Assembly: GCF_002355635.1 (NCBI RefSeq)
Contig: NZ_AP017558.1
Location: 1-64,000 of the forward strand
Reading direction: 5' to 3'
From: Halopenitus persicus
GTDB taxonomy: Archaea; Halobacteriota; Halobacteria; Halobacteriales; Haloferacaceae
DNA: 64,000 bases
Position 1 is the stretch's first letter, and every line of letters begins with the position of its first letter. The translations under genes and the position numbers were made by a program. Of the stretch, positions 32,160-41,133 are shown one piece after another. Under the pieces are notes generated by a model. That model was given only the letters and a program-made list of their open reading frames with translations. It had not been told where the DNA came from and did no database searches.

Positions 32160-33464
32160 CTAGACGTTTCCGCGGGACGCGAGCGTCTTCGTGGCACGGT
32201 GGAGCCGATTCGTTACCGAAAGCTGCCGCTCGAACCGGTCCAGTTGTCGCCGGAGTTCCCGACATCGATCCGGGTAGATGTGGGAGAGGTCAGTCAGCTC
32301 GTCGGGATCCCGATCGAGATCGAAGAGGAACCGGTCGTCGCCGTGCTCGACGAGCTTGTACCGGCGGCCGCTGACGGACCGATTGGTACCGCTCTCGCTC
32401 GTGGCGATCGCGTATGGGGTGGCGTCGGGCGTGGGATCGAAGGTCCCGTCGCGGGCAATGCGCAACGCGGTGTCGTAGATCGTCGTCAGCGACGTCGGCG
32501 CGTCGACGTCCCCGCTCACCCCGGCGTTGTGGACGAAGTACGGAACGTGGACGTTCTCCTGATACACCCGTCTGTGGTGGTGGCCGTACTCGCCGTGATC
32601 GCCGAAGGACTCCCCGTGGTCGGCGTGGACCATCAACACCGGATCGTCGGCGACGAGATCCGACTGCAGCCGGTCGATGAACGCATCGCTCGCGCGAACC
32701 GTATCGCGGTAGCTTCGCTCGACCGATCTCCGGACGCGGTCCGACATACTGCCGCCGTTTCCGCGCATCGGATCGGAGGACCGATACGCGCTGTAATACG
32801 CCCCCAGCAGGGACTGTTCCCGTCTGTGAGCGCGGCCGGGGAGGAACGGAAAGTGGGTGTCGAGGATGAACACCCAGAGGAAGTACGGCTCGGAGAGCCG
32901 CTCGCGGGTCCGCTGGATGTCCCCGTAGAGGGCCTCCCACTGGGCGAAAAACTCGCTTCCGGACAGCATGTTCAACACCAGCTCCACCGGCCGTGCGTCG
33001 GTATCGATGCCCGGGACGTGCTCGGCGATGGTTCGGGGCCAGCTCCCGGGCTCCGCCCCGGAGCAGTCGAGGAACCGGTCGAAGCCACGATCGAAGCCGG
33101 ACGCCGTTGACGTCCACGGATTGGGCGTGACTCCGGCCGTGTCGTATCCCCGTTCCCGCAGCCGTTCCGACAGCAGGGCGTATCGACCGAGATGTTCGTC
33201 GATGGCGGCCAGTCGCCGCTCCCAGTGGCTATCCTGGGGATAGCGTTCGAGCGTGGTCGGCGTCCGGGGTCGTCCGGTGAACACCGCCGGCATCGACGAG
33301 AACGTCTGCGGCCCGGGGGCCACGGCGTGCTCGTACGCGACCCCCTCCTCCGCGAGGGCGTCCATCGTCGGGGTGAGTCCACGATCGTCGCCGAGAAACC
33401 CACAGTGGTCCGCGCGAAGACTGTCGATCGAAACCAGGACGATGTTCGGACTGGCCGTGCTCAT
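32160..33464 (-). CDS. sulfatase / alkaline phosphatase superfamily hydrolase
   Basis: 434 residues. N-terminal NIVLVSIDSLRADHCGFLG has the first metal Asp and the nucleophile region with a Ser (SLRADH), later VLMVHADHGESFGDHGEYGHH carries the second metal Asp-His pair, and YKLVEHGDDRFLFDLDRDPDEL closes the family pattern. Without a CxPxR motif it may need no formylglycine or act as a phosphoesterase. Could desulfate or transfer phosphate-type groups in the glycan pathway. ATG 33464 overlaps the stop of a 13-codon mini-ORF. Confidence 0.88.
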   Translation of the reverse strand: MSTASPNIVLVSIDSLRADHCGFLGDDRGLTPTMDALAEEGVAYEHAVAPGPQTFSSMPAVFTGRPRTPTTLERYPQDSHWERRLAAIDEHLGRYALLSERLRERGYDTAGVTPNPWTSTASGFDRGFDRFLDCSGAEPGSWPRTIAEHVPGIDTDARPVELVLNMLSGSEFFAQWEALYGDIQRTRERLSEPYFLWVFILDTHFPFLPGRAHRREQSLLGAYYSAYRSSDPMRGNGGSMSDRVRRSVERSYRDTVRASDAFIDRLQSDLVADDPVLMVHADHGESFGDHGEYGHHHRRVYQENVHVPYFVHNAGVSGDVDAPTSLTTIYDTALRIARDGTFDPTPDATPYAIATSESGTNRSVSGRRYKLVEHGDDRFLFDLDRDPDELTDLSHIYPDRCRELRRQLDRFERQLSVTNRLHRATKTLASRGNV

Positions 33465-33502
33465 CGGCTTCGTTCGGGGACGTTCCGCGTGTTCGATGGC
33501 AT
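33461..33502 (-). CDS. 13-codon leaderless mini-ORF coupled to the sulfatase
   Basis: MPSNTRNVPERSR, ATG 33502 to TGA 33461-33463 overlapping the sulfatase ATG. A CTAACAAAG-type box (33531-33538, minus) is 33 bp upstream. Confidence 0.5.
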   Translation of the reverse strand: MPSNTRNVPERSR

Positions 33503-33530
33503 TTTCGTCTCCACGTCCGTCCGGCGGAAT

Positions 33531-33538
33531 CTTTGTTA
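33531..33538 (-). promoter_or_regulatory. TAACAAAG TATA element, sulfatase leader
   Basis: Minus strand TAACAAAG within CCTAACAAAG, about 33 bp before ATG 33502. Confidence 0.5.
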
Positions 33539-33681
33539 GGAAGGGGGTAACCGCTCCGAAGCGTCGGACCCACCGATCGAAAACACCCGTGCGGGCGACG
33601 GGTCGGACGGTTCGGCCGCCACCCTCTCCTCCGCTTCCGCGCATCCACCCTGTTTCGGCGGCCGTGGGACGTTATGGCGAA

Positions 33682-33689
33682 CATAACAA
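33682..33689 (+). promoter_or_regulatory. CATAACAA element upstream of the membrane-protein operon
   Basis: About 55 bp before ATG 33740 of the coupled mini-ORF; implies a 25-nt 5' UTR. Confidence 0.4.
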
Positions 33690-33739
33690 TCCGTCTCTTG
33701 GTGGTACCGAAACCAGGCCGACCGACCTGAGAACGCATA

Positions 33740-33847
33740 ATGTATCCATATCACACCACTCCCCACGACCGGCATCGGCATCGATCCGCCCGGCCGACCA
33801 GCCCGGCGGAGCGAGCCGACGTGGAACGACCGTACCGAGACCGATGA
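33740..33847 (+). CDS. 35-codon mini-ORF coupled to the large membrane protein
   Basis: ATG 33740 (MYPYHTTPHDRHRHRSARPT...) to TGA 33845-33847, overlapping ATG 33844. An in-frame stop lies just upstream (33728-33730), so this ATG is the only start of the frame. His and Arg rich, no domain. Confidence 0.4.
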   Translation: MYPYHTTPHDRHRHRSARPTSPAERADVERPYRDR

Positions 33848-35808
33848 GTCATCAGAACGTGCTTCGACGGTGGTTGTCGATCGACCGTCTCGACCTCACG
33901 GTGGCACGGATCGGCGTCGTCGCCTCCGTGCTCCTGCTCGGGCTCCGTCTGTTGACCGCGCAGGTCCTGCTCGTCGTCATTCCCACCGCGACGGGGCTCG
34001 CCTGTGCGCTCTATCTCGGGGTCCAATCCCGACGATCGCCGGCGTTCGCGTATCCGACGCTTCCACGGATCGTCATCGGCTACCTGCCGGCGGCCGTCTT
34101 CGTGGGGCTCGCCGCGCTCGTTGCCCTGGTGTTCGTGACGGGCGAACGAACCGGCCCGATCTACCTGCTGACCGGCGCGATCGGGACCGCCATCCTCGCA
34201 CAGACGCTGCTCATCGCCGACGACGAGCTCGCGCCCGCCCTGGTGCTCGCGCAGATCATCATCGCCGGGGTCGTGATCCGGCTCACCGTGCTGTTCGTGA
34301 CGCCCGGGTTGATCGGCGTCGACGCGTGGACGCACGTGCCGAGCTACGTCGCGGGGATCGCCGAGACGGGATCCCTCTCGGCCATCTCGGACAGCAAGTA
34401 CGTGATGGCGCCGCTGTATCACGCCATCGGCGCCATCGGGGCTCTCGTGTTCGGCTCGGCACGCACCGGGGTGTATCTCTCGGTCGGTCTGTTGGTTCCG
34501 TTGTCGGCACTGTTCGTCTACGCCGCCGGGAAACTCCTCGTTCCCGTCCGGTGGGCGTTGCTCGCGACGGCGCTGTACGTGTTCGCCGATCAGTTCATCC
34601 GCTGGGGGATCCACGTCATCCCGACGAGCCTCGGACTGGTGTTCTTCCTCGGCGCGTTGTACTGCGTCACCGCGTCGTTCTACACCGACGACCTGTGGGT
34701 GGTCGGCCTGCTTCCCGTGTTCAGTCTCGCGATCGTGTTTACCCATCAGGTTTCGACCGCGATCGTGCTCGTGCTCCTCGGCATCGCGTCGGCGTCCGTC
34801 CTCGTGGTTCGGCTCCTCGGAGGGGGGACGCAAGGGAGTTCCGTACGGACCGTCGTCGGGATCGTCGGGACGTTCCTCCTCACCCTCGTCACGACCGTCG
34901 TCTCGTGGATGCACACCCCGTGGTACGCCGACGACCCCTTCCTCTGGGAGATGGTGGACACGCTCGAGGGAACGATGACCGAGGAGGCCGGATTCCTCAA
35001 CCTCGTCGGCGGGAGCGGCGCCGGAGGCGGTGCGGCCGGCGAAAGCGTGGGGCTGTTCGCGGAGCTGCTGCCGTTCATCGAGTGGTTCGGCTTCGGGTTG
35101 CTGCTTTCGGCCGCGATCGTCGGCGGGTTGGCCATGCTTCGGATGCGGAACCCGCCCGACGTCACCGTCACCTATCTCGTGAGTGCGGCAACGATGTTCG
35201 TGATCGTGTTCGGGTTCTCACTGTTCGGCATCCGCGACCTGCTCCCCGGCCGCTGGATAGCGTTCATGTACGCGCCGTTCGTGGTCATCGCCGCGGTCGG
35301 CCTGTATCACCTCTCAGAGAACGGTTCCCGCCGGGTGATACTGGCCGTGTTCGTCATCGTCGCGCTCAGCTACCCGGCGACGATGATCGTCGCCGAGAAG
35401 GCGACGCTCGATAGTCCGGCCTTCGAGAACGAGAACCCGCGGATCTCCTACACGGAATCCGAGATCGCGGCGGTCGAGACGATCAGCACGGTGTACGCTC
35501 CGGAGACCGACCGACGCGTCTACTCCGACCACCCGTACCAGTCCCTGTTCGGACGGCTGGGCGGCTACTCGTCACGGGTGGTGGTGGTGGACGAGGGCGG
35601 CGTCACGACGTCCGACCCCGTCATCGTGCGGGAGTATCAGACGTCCGGCCCGGTGACGTTCTACGAGGCGGGCGATCCGCCACGTCAGATCTCGAGTCGG
35701 ACCGTCGCTCCCGACCGGGTGTGTACGCCGGGTCGGAACCACGTGTACGCGAACGACGAGGTCAGAATGTGTACCTCGCCCGCGGCGGAACTCGAGGTGG
35801 GCGCATGA
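33844..35808 (+). CDS. polytopic membrane protein, GT-C/DUF2206-like
   Basis: 654 residues with about 13 hydrophobic segments up to residue 520, then a soluble C-terminal domain. A first loop carries LIGVDAWTHVPSYVAGIAET, an Asp-rich stretch typical of GT-C-type glycosyltransferases and polymerase-like proteins of haloarchaea. Probably handles lipid-linked sugar at the outer membrane face or polymerises the glycan; the activity is inference. It overlaps the DUF1616 gene (ATGA), and both are in a four-gene operon with deacetylase and acetyltransferase. Confidence 0.7.
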   Translation: MSHQNVLRRWLSIDRLDLTVARIGVVASVLLLGLRLLTAQVLLVVIPTATGLACALYLGVQSRRSPAFAYPTLPRIVIGYLPAAVFVGLAALVALVFVTGERTGPIYLLTGAIGTAILAQTLLIADDELAPALVLAQIIIAGVVIRLTVLFVTPGLIGVDAWTHVPSYVAGIAETGSLSAISDSKYVMAPLYHAIGAIGALVFGSARTGVYLSVGLLVPLSALFVYAAGKLLVPVRWALLATALYVFADQFIRWGIHVIPTSLGLVFFLGALYCVTASFYTDDLWVVGLLPVFSLAIVFTHQVSTAIVLVLLGIASASVLVVRLLGGGTQGSSVRTVVGIVGTFLLTLVTTVVSWMHTPWYADDPFLWEMVDTLEGTMTEEAGFLNLVGGSGAGGGAAGESVGLFAELLPFIEWFGFGLLLSAAIVGGLAMLRMRNPPDVTVTYLVSAATMFVIVFGFSLFGIRDLLPGRWIAFMYAPFVVIAAVGLYHLSENGSRRVILAVFVIVALSYPATMIVAEKATLDSPAFENENPRISYTESEIAAVETISTVYAPETDRRVYSDHPYQSLFGRLGGYSSRVVVVDEGGVTTSDPVIVREYQTSGPVTFYEAGDPPRQISSRTVAPDRVCTPGRNHVYANDEVRMCTSPAAELEVGA

Positions 35809-36764
35809 GCGGATACGGGTCCACCGGGGACGACTGGGCGCTCGATCTCGCGATCGTGAGCGTGCTGGCCGTGGTCACCGCCGGCATCCTGCTTGCCCCG
35901 TGGCGATTGACCGCGGTGGCGTGGATCGTCGGCGTTCCGTTCCTGCTGTTCCTGCCCGGATACGCCGTCGTCTCCGCGCTGTTCCCCGAGCAGTCCGCGG
36001 AGAGACGACCCAGGTACGTTCACGCGCCCGTCTCGACGGCCCCCGACTGGACCGTGCGGATCGCCCTCTCGTTCGGGCTCAGTGCCGTCGTCGTCTCCGT
36101 CGTCGGCGTGGCGTTGAGCCGGGTCGCGACCATCCGTCTCGTTCCCGTCGTCGTGACCATCGCCGCCGTCACGCTCGTGGCCGTCGCGATCGCGGCGGTT
36201 CGCCGTCTCCAACTGTCGCCGGGGCGCCGCGCCAACCCGGTCTCCGGACGGACGTTCCGGGTCGGGACGTCGCGACAGACGGGCGCCTTCGTGCTCGCGC
36301 TCGTCCTGCTTCTCGGGACCGTCGCCGCCGTCGGCGTGGTGCAGCCGGAGGGGGAGGCCTACACCGAATCGTATCTGCTCACCGAGGGCGAGAACGGCGA
36401 TCTCGTCGCCGAGGGCTATCCGACGACGTTCGTCGCCGGCGAGGGCCACCCGCTGTACGTCGCCCTCGAGAACCACGAACACGAATCCATGTCCTACGAG
36501 GTCGTGGTTCTCGCTCAGGCGGTCGATTCGGGCGGGTCGGTCACCTCCCAACGGCAGGTCGATCGCTTCTCGGTCGACCTGGATCACACGGACCGGGCCG
36601 TCGTGGAACGCACCATCGCTCCCACGACGCCGGGCGAGGGAGTTCGGTTACGGTTCCTCGTCTACAAGGGCGCCGCCCCGAGCGACGTCGACGCCGCCAA
36701 TGCTGCCGACGCCGACCAGACGCTCCAGATCTGGATCGACGTCGTGGAGGGGGCGGACGCGTGA
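35805..36764 (+). CDS. DUF1616 membrane protein
   Basis: 319 residues. Four N-terminal membrane segments with the DUF1616 pattern LTAVAWIVGVPFLLFLPGYA, VVSALFPE and VRIALSFGLSAVVVSVVGVA, and a beta-sandwich-like exported C-terminal part (YVALENHEHESMSYEVVVLA; VVERTIAPTTPGEGVRLRFL). DUF1616 proteins often stand next to haloarchaeal glycosylation genes; function unknown. ATG 35805 overlaps the previous stop. Its stop is inside a 33-bp duplication. Confidence 0.82.
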   Translation: MSGYGSTGDDWALDLAIVSVLAVVTAGILLAPWRLTAVAWIVGVPFLLFLPGYAVVSALFPEQSAERRPRYVHAPVSTAPDWTVRIALSFGLSAVVVSVVGVALSRVATIRLVPVVVTIAAVTLVAVAIAAVRRLQLSPGRRANPVSGRTFRVGTSRQTGAFVLALVLLLGTVAAVGVVQPEGEAYTESYLLTEGENGDLVAEGYPTTFVAGEGHPLYVALENHEHESMSYEVVVLAQAVDSGGSVTSQRQVDRFSVDLDHTDRAVVERTIAPTTPGEGVRLRFLVYKGAAPSDVDAANAADADQTLQIWIDVVEGADA

Positions 36765-36826
36765 TCAGGGGTCGATCAACGTGATCGGAGGATGGACGCG
36801 TGATCGGGGGTCGATCAACGTGATCG
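36755..36826. repeat. 33-bp direct duplication over a stop codon
   Basis: ggacgcgtgatcaggggtcg-type unit at 36755-36787 and 36794-36826 (period 39). The DUF1616 TGA (36762-36764) is in the first copy. Further degenerate gtgaccgggg words lead up to the next start. Confidence 0.9.
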
Positions 36827-36877
36827 AAGCGAGCTTCCGTGACCGGGGTGGACCAGCGTGACCGGGAGCGAGCCGGT

Positions 36878-37810
36878 ATGTCGGTGAGCGGGACCGTCGT
36901 CCTCTCGTTGGACGCCGAGTTGAACTGGGGATTCCACGATCTGGCGTCCGTTCCGATCGACCGGACGTCGGCCGCGCGAGAGTCGTGGCTTGACGTTCTC
37001 GACCTGCTCGACGAGCACGGGATCCCGGCGACCTGGGCGGTCGTCGGGCGGCTGTTCTCCGAGGCCAGCGTCGACGCCGACTTCGACCATCCCGTCGGCG
37101 GGAAGTGGGTCGGACGGTCGAAGCGCGACGCACTCCCCGATGCCGGCTGGGAGGGACGGGATCTGATCGACGCCGTTCACGACAGCGACGTCGACCACGA
37201 GATCGGGTCCCACTCCTACACCCACGTCGAGTTCGGCGACCCGGAAACCTCCAGGGAGATCGCCGCGACGGAGCTGCAACGCAGCGTCATCGCCGCCGAA
37301 CGCTACGGCATCGACCTGGAGTCGTTCGTCTTTCCCAGAAACGACGTCGGCCACCGGGACCTGCTGGCCGACCACGGGTTCACCACCTATCGAGGCCGCG
37401 CTCCCGACCGCTGGTACGAGGCAACCCCTCTGAGACGACTCGGGAAGCTTGCGGCCTTCACGATCGGAACCGCTCCCCCGCCGATCGTCGACCCGGTCGT
37501 CGACGAACACGGGTTGGTGAACGTTCCGGCGTCAATGTACCTGTTCACGTTCGAGGGCCCGGTGCGGAACGCCGTCGGGACGGCGTTCGGCGATCCCGTC
37601 GTCCGACAGGTCGAACTCGGACTCGAACGACTGCGGACCCGGAACCGGGGAGTGCTCCACCTGTGGTTGCATCCCAACAACGTCACGACGGAACGGGACC
37701 GAACGCGAATGCGCGAGATCGTCTCGCTGATCGCCGACTACCGCGATCGAGACGCCCTCGCGGTCGAACCGATGCGCGGGATCGCCCGTCGGGTACGAAC
37801 CGATGAGTGA
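36878..37810 (+). CDS. polysaccharide deacetylase (NodB-type)
   Basis: 310 residues. VVLSLDAELNWGF carries the catalytic-base and metal Asp region (in place of TFDDG), and IGSHSYTHVEFGD has the metal-binding H-x3-H. RGRAPDRWYEA and LHLWLHPNN complete the later motifs. Removes acetyl from N-acetyl sugars in the chain or precursor; no signal peptide, so likely cytosolic. ATG 36878 was chosen because the conserved part begins there. GTGA-type overlap with the acetyltransferase gene. Confidence 0.88.
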   Translation: MSVSGTVVLSLDAELNWGFHDLASVPIDRTSAARESWLDVLDLLDEHGIPATWAVVGRLFSEASVDADFDHPVGGKWVGRSKRDALPDAGWEGRDLIDAVHDSDVDHEIGSHSYTHVEFGDPETSREIAATELQRSVIAAERYGIDLESFVFPRNDVGHRDLLADHGFTTYRGRAPDRWYEATPLRRLGKLAAFTIGTAPPPIVDPVVDEHGLVNVPASMYLFTFEGPVRNAVGTAFGDPVVRQVELGLERLRTRNRGVLHLWLHPNNVTTERDRTRMREIVSLIADYRDRDALAVEPMRGIARRVRTDE

Positions 37811-38895
37811 CGACGATGGGTGACTACGAGATCCGTCGCTACGGGACCGGCGATAGGGACGAGTTCCTCTCGCTGTATGCAACTGTTATGGGGGAACGGA
37901 AGGGGACGGAGTGGTTCGACTGGAAGTACGGAGCGAACCCCTACGTCGATCACGTGGCCATGTTCGTCGCCGTTACCGACGGAACGATCGTCGGAGCACG
38001 ACCGTTCGTGGCGCTCCCGGTCCGAATCGACGGGGAACGCGACGTCGTACTGCAACCGGCGGACGCGATCGTCCACCCGGATCACCGCCGCCGGGGGCTG
38101 TTCACGCGGATGACCGAACACGCGATCGAGCGATACGCCGGCGATCACCCGTTCTTCTTCAACTTCCCGAACCACCGGTCGTTGCCGGGGAACCTCGATC
38201 TCGGCTGGCGGATCGTCTCCGAACGATCGGCCTACTACCGGATCGCGAACCCGGTCCGCGTCGTGCGAGCCCGAACCGACCGGACCGGCGTCCAGGTCGC
38301 GAGCAGGATCGGTGCCCCGATCGCCCGGGGATACTACGGACTTCGGGATCTCACCGCGTCGACGCCGCCGACGGCCGCCATCAGAACGGTCACCGAGCCG
38401 CCTGCGGCGGCGCTCGCGGCCCTGTATCGACGGTCCGTTCCCGCGGGGATCCACGCCGTTCGCGACGAGGAGTTCTACCGGTGGCGCCTCGACAACCCCG
38501 ACTGGGAGTACACGACCTACGTCGCGGAAGAACGGGGGGAACCACGGGCGGCCATCGTCACCGGAACGGCGGTCGAGTCGTCGCTGCGGACGACGAAGCT
38601 CACCGACGTCGTTCCGCTCGGGACCGCGCCGAAGCCCCTCCTCGAAACCTTGATCCACCGGATCCTTCAGGATCGGGCGGAGACGGATCTGTTCGTCGCA
38701 CCCTCGCAGGGGATCCCGGCCTCCGTGCTCGGAACCTTCGGCTTCCACCCGGACGCCGCGCCGCCGCTGTCGTTCGTATCGACCCGAACGACTCACGTCG
38801 TGCGATCCCTCGCCGACGATCGGGAACGGACCGGGACGGACCTGGGCCGACCGGACAGTTGGCTGATGACGTTTATCGAGCGTGACACGAGCTAG
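37807..38895 (+). CDS. GNAT-family N-acetyltransferase
   Basis: 362 residues. N-terminal GNAT fold: YEIRRYGTGDRDEFLSLYAT, AMFVAVTDGTIVGARPFVAL, and the acetyl-CoA loop ADAIVHPDHRRRGLFTRMTE. A second, diverged domain follows (residues 200-355). Such two-domain acyltransferases in polysaccharide loci may acylate an amino sugar. It pairs with the deacetylase just upstream. GTG 37807 overlaps the previous stop; ATG 37816 is the alternative. Confidence 0.82.
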   Translation: MTTMGDYEIRRYGTGDRDEFLSLYATVMGERKGTEWFDWKYGANPYVDHVAMFVAVTDGTIVGARPFVALPVRIDGERDVVLQPADAIVHPDHRRRGLFTRMTEHAIERYAGDHPFFFNFPNHRSLPGNLDLGWRIVSERSAYYRIANPVRVVRARTDRTGVQVASRIGAPIARGYYGLRDLTASTPPTAAIRTVTEPPAAALAALYRRSVPAGIHAVRDEEFYRWRLDNPDWEYTTYVAEERGEPRAAIVTGTAVESSLRTTKLTDVVPLGTAPKPLLETLIHRILQDRAETDLFVAPSQGIPASVLGTFGFHPDAAPPLSFVSTRTTHVVRSLADDRERTGTDLGRPDSWLMTFIERDTS

Positions 38896-39171
38896 CTTAA
38901 CTGGAATTAGGCGCTAAGTCCCCTTCCTACTGCGCTACTCGCTTCGCTGCGTTGCTCCTTGAGGGTGGGGTAGTTCACACAGCGAGGCACGGACACGAGC
39001 AAGCCCAACCGAGTCCGTCCGGTAATTAACGATTCTCGTCCGGCAGCCAAGGGTCCCCGTCCGGCAGCCAAGGATCCGTCGTCGCCGATTCCGGTCGCCC
39101 GCCGTGGGAAGCCGACCGACGACCGTTACGGAAACGTCGGGGACGGACCATCCGACCGGCGTCGGCGGCGC
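38896..39171. other. intergenic region with possible IS200/IS605 right end
   Basis: aggcgctaagtccccttcct (38924 onward) and gagggtggggtagttcacac later are like tails of haloarchaeal TnpB elements, but no tnpB remains. A 20-bp direct repeat (cgtccggcagccaagggtcc, 39037 and 39058) follows. Confidence 0.35.
39037..39077. repeat. 20-bp direct duplication
   Basis: cgtccggcagccaagggtcc at 39037-39056 and cgtccggcagccaaggatcc at 39058-39077. Confidence 0.88.
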
Positions 39172-40983
39172 TCACTCGACGGTCACGCTTTTGGCGAGGT
39201 TTCGTGGTTTGTCGATGGAGCGGTCCATCTCGTCGGCGGCGTGATAGGCGATGAGCTGGAGCTGGACGTTGGCGAGGATCGCCACGAGATCCGGATGCGT
39301 CGCGGGAACGGGGAGGAACTCGTCGGCGGTGTCCGCGAGCTCCGTCGCGTTTCGCGGCGCGATCGCGATGACGGGAGCGCCCCGGGTTTGGATCTCGTTG
39401 ATGTTGCTCTCGAGCCGATTCCGGTGCTCCCCGGTTCCGACCGCGAAGACCGGCGTCTCCGGCGTCACGAGCGCGAGCGGACCGTGTTTCAGCTCGCCGG
39501 CGGCGAACCCCTCGGCGTGCTCGTAGGTTATCTCCTTGAACTTCAGTGCGCCCTCCAGCGCCACGGAGTAGGCGTTTCCGCGCCCGATGAAGAAGTGCCC
39601 GCTCTCACCCAGCCATCGTCGGCTGATGGCGGTCGCGAGCGTGTCCTGGGTCACCATCTCGACGTGTTCCGGGAGCGACTCGAGCGCGTCCAGCCGTTGT
39701 CGATGGTCCTCGGTCGGCTCGCCGGTGACGTCCCGAACGAGCCGCTCCCCGAGGAGGACGAGCGACGCGACCTGCGAGGAGAACGTCTTGGTGGCGGCGA
39801 CGCCGATCTCGGGACCAGCACGGATGAACAGCGCGTCATCGCACGTTCGCGCCGCGGTCGATCCGATGACGTTGGTGAGCGCGAGCGTGCGTGCGCCGCG
39901 GCGTCGTGCGCTCGCCAACGCCTCCAGCGTGTCCGCGGTCTCTCCGCTCTGCGTGACGCCGATCACCAGCGTGTTCTCGTCGACCGGTGCCGGGTAGGCG
40001 GCGTACTCGCTGGCGATGTGGGTGTCGGCGTCGATCCCCCAGTTGGAGAGGAGCCACTCGCCGTACATCCCGGCGTGGTAGGACGTCCCGCAGGCGACCA
40101 ACTGGACGCGCGAGACGTCGTCGAACGTCCCGGACGGGAACTCCTCGAGCACGACGTCGTCGTCGTCGATGCGCCCGTGGAGCGTCTGCCGGAGGGCCAT
40201 CGGCTGCTCGTGGATCTCCTTGAGCATGTAGTGGTCGTAGCTGCCCTTCTCGGCGTCTTCGGGATCCCAGTCGACCGTCTCGATCGAGCGGGAGATCGGG
40301 TCCCCCGTCGCGTCGGTTATGCGATGGCCGTCGACCGTGACGGCGACGACGTCGTCGTCCTCCAGGTACACGACCCGGTCCGTGAACTCCAGGAACGCCG
40401 GCACGTCGCTCGCGAGGTAGTTCGCGGTCTCCCCGACGCCGACCACGAGCGGCGACCCGTTGCGCGTCGCGTATATCGTCGGATCGTCGTCGACGATCAT
40501 CGCGATCGCGTAACTCCCCTCGAGCCGGTCGATGGCCCGGCGGAAGGCGGTCTCCGCGTCCCGGCCGGCCCCCAGCTCCTCCTCGACGAGATGGGGGATC
40601 ACCTCGGTGTCGGTGTCGCTCGTGAACTCGTGACCACGCGTCCGCAGCTCCTCGCGAAGCTCGGCGTAGTTCTCGATGATTCCGTTGTGAACGACCGCCA
40701 CCCGCCCGTGACAGCCGGTGTGCGGATGCGCGTTCTCGTCCGTCGGGGGACCGTGCGTACTCCAACGCGTGTGGCCGATCCCGACCCGCCCGTTCTGCCC
40801 GGTGAACGCGAGCTCCGATCGGAGATCCGACACCTCCCCCTCACACTTGCTGATCGCGAGTTCGGATCCGTTCTGCATCGCGATGCCGGCCGAATCGTAC
40901 CCACGGTACTCGAGGTTTTCGAGGCTTCCCAGCAGCGCTTCGAGGGAGTCGTCGTCGCCGACCCGGGCAGTGATGCCACACAT
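39172..40983 (-). CDS. glmS: glutamine--fructose-6-phosphate aminotransferase
   Basis: 603 residues. Makes glucosamine 6-phosphate, the entry to UDP-GlcNAc. N-terminal glutaminase domain with Cys1 after Met (MCGITARVG), VAVVHNGIIENYAEL, GTSDTEVIPHLVEEE-like SDTDTEVIPHLVEEELG; two SIS isomerase domains follow (VACGTSYHAGMYGEWLLSNW; VIGVTQSGETADTLEAL; FFIGRGNAYSVALEGALKFK) and the C-terminal DKPRNLAKSVTVE. Full length. ATG 40983 gives Cys1, required for activity. It supplies precursor for the whole cluster. Its start shares one base with the stop of a 38-codon leaderless ORF. Confidence 0.97.
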   Translation of the reverse strand: MCGITARVGDDDSLEALLGSLENLEYRGYDSAGIAMQNGSELAISKCEGEVSDLRSELAFTGQNGRVGIGHTRWSTHGPPTDENAHPHTGCHGRVAVVHNGIIENYAELREELRTRGHEFTSDTDTEVIPHLVEEELGAGRDAETAFRRAIDRLEGSYAIAMIVDDDPTIYATRNGSPLVVGVGETANYLASDVPAFLEFTDRVVYLEDDDVVAVTVDGHRITDATGDPISRSIETVDWDPEDAEKGSYDHYMLKEIHEQPMALRQTLHGRIDDDDVVLEEFPSGTFDDVSRVQLVACGTSYHAGMYGEWLLSNWGIDADTHIASEYAAYPAPVDENTLVIGVTQSGETADTLEALASARRRGARTLALTNVIGSTAARTCDDALFIRAGPEIGVAATKTFSSQVASLVLLGERLVRDVTGEPTEDHRQRLDALESLPEHVEMVTQDTLATAISRRWLGESGHFFIGRGNAYSVALEGALKFKEITYEHAEGFAAGELKHGPLALVTPETPVFAVGTGEHRNRLESNINEIQTRGAPVIAIAPRNATELADTADEFLPVPATHPDLVAILANVQLQLIAYHAADEMDRSIDKPRNLAKSVTVE

Positions 40984-41099
40984 CAGACCGTCACCTCCGA
41001 CGCGTCGTCGGTCGACCGTCCGGTCCACCGGGCGTGCTTGCGCGGACGCGTCGAGGAGCGGTCGGTCCCCTCCACACAATGCGGGTTTGTGAATCGCAT
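40983..41099 (-). CDS. 38-codon leaderless ORF coupled to glmS
   Basis: ATG 41099 opens MRFTNPHCVEGTDRSSTRPR and ends ASEVTV at a TGA (40983-40985) that shares its A with the glmS ATG (TGATG). GTATAACAAAG (41123-41133, minus) is centred 29-30 bp upstream. The ORF holds a His-Cys pair but no domain. A leader that could tune GlmS output, where bacteria use a ribozyme. Confidence 0.6.
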   Translation of the reverse strand: MRFTNPHCVEGTDRSSTRPRKHARWTGRSTDDASEVTV

Positions 41100-41122
41100 A
41101 CCGCCAGAAGGGTCGAGACTAC

Positions 41123-41133
41123 CTTTGTTATAC
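41123..41133 (-). promoter_or_regulatory. GTATAACAAAG TATA element of glmS
   Basis: Minus strand, 29-30 bp before ATG 41099. Confidence 0.65.
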
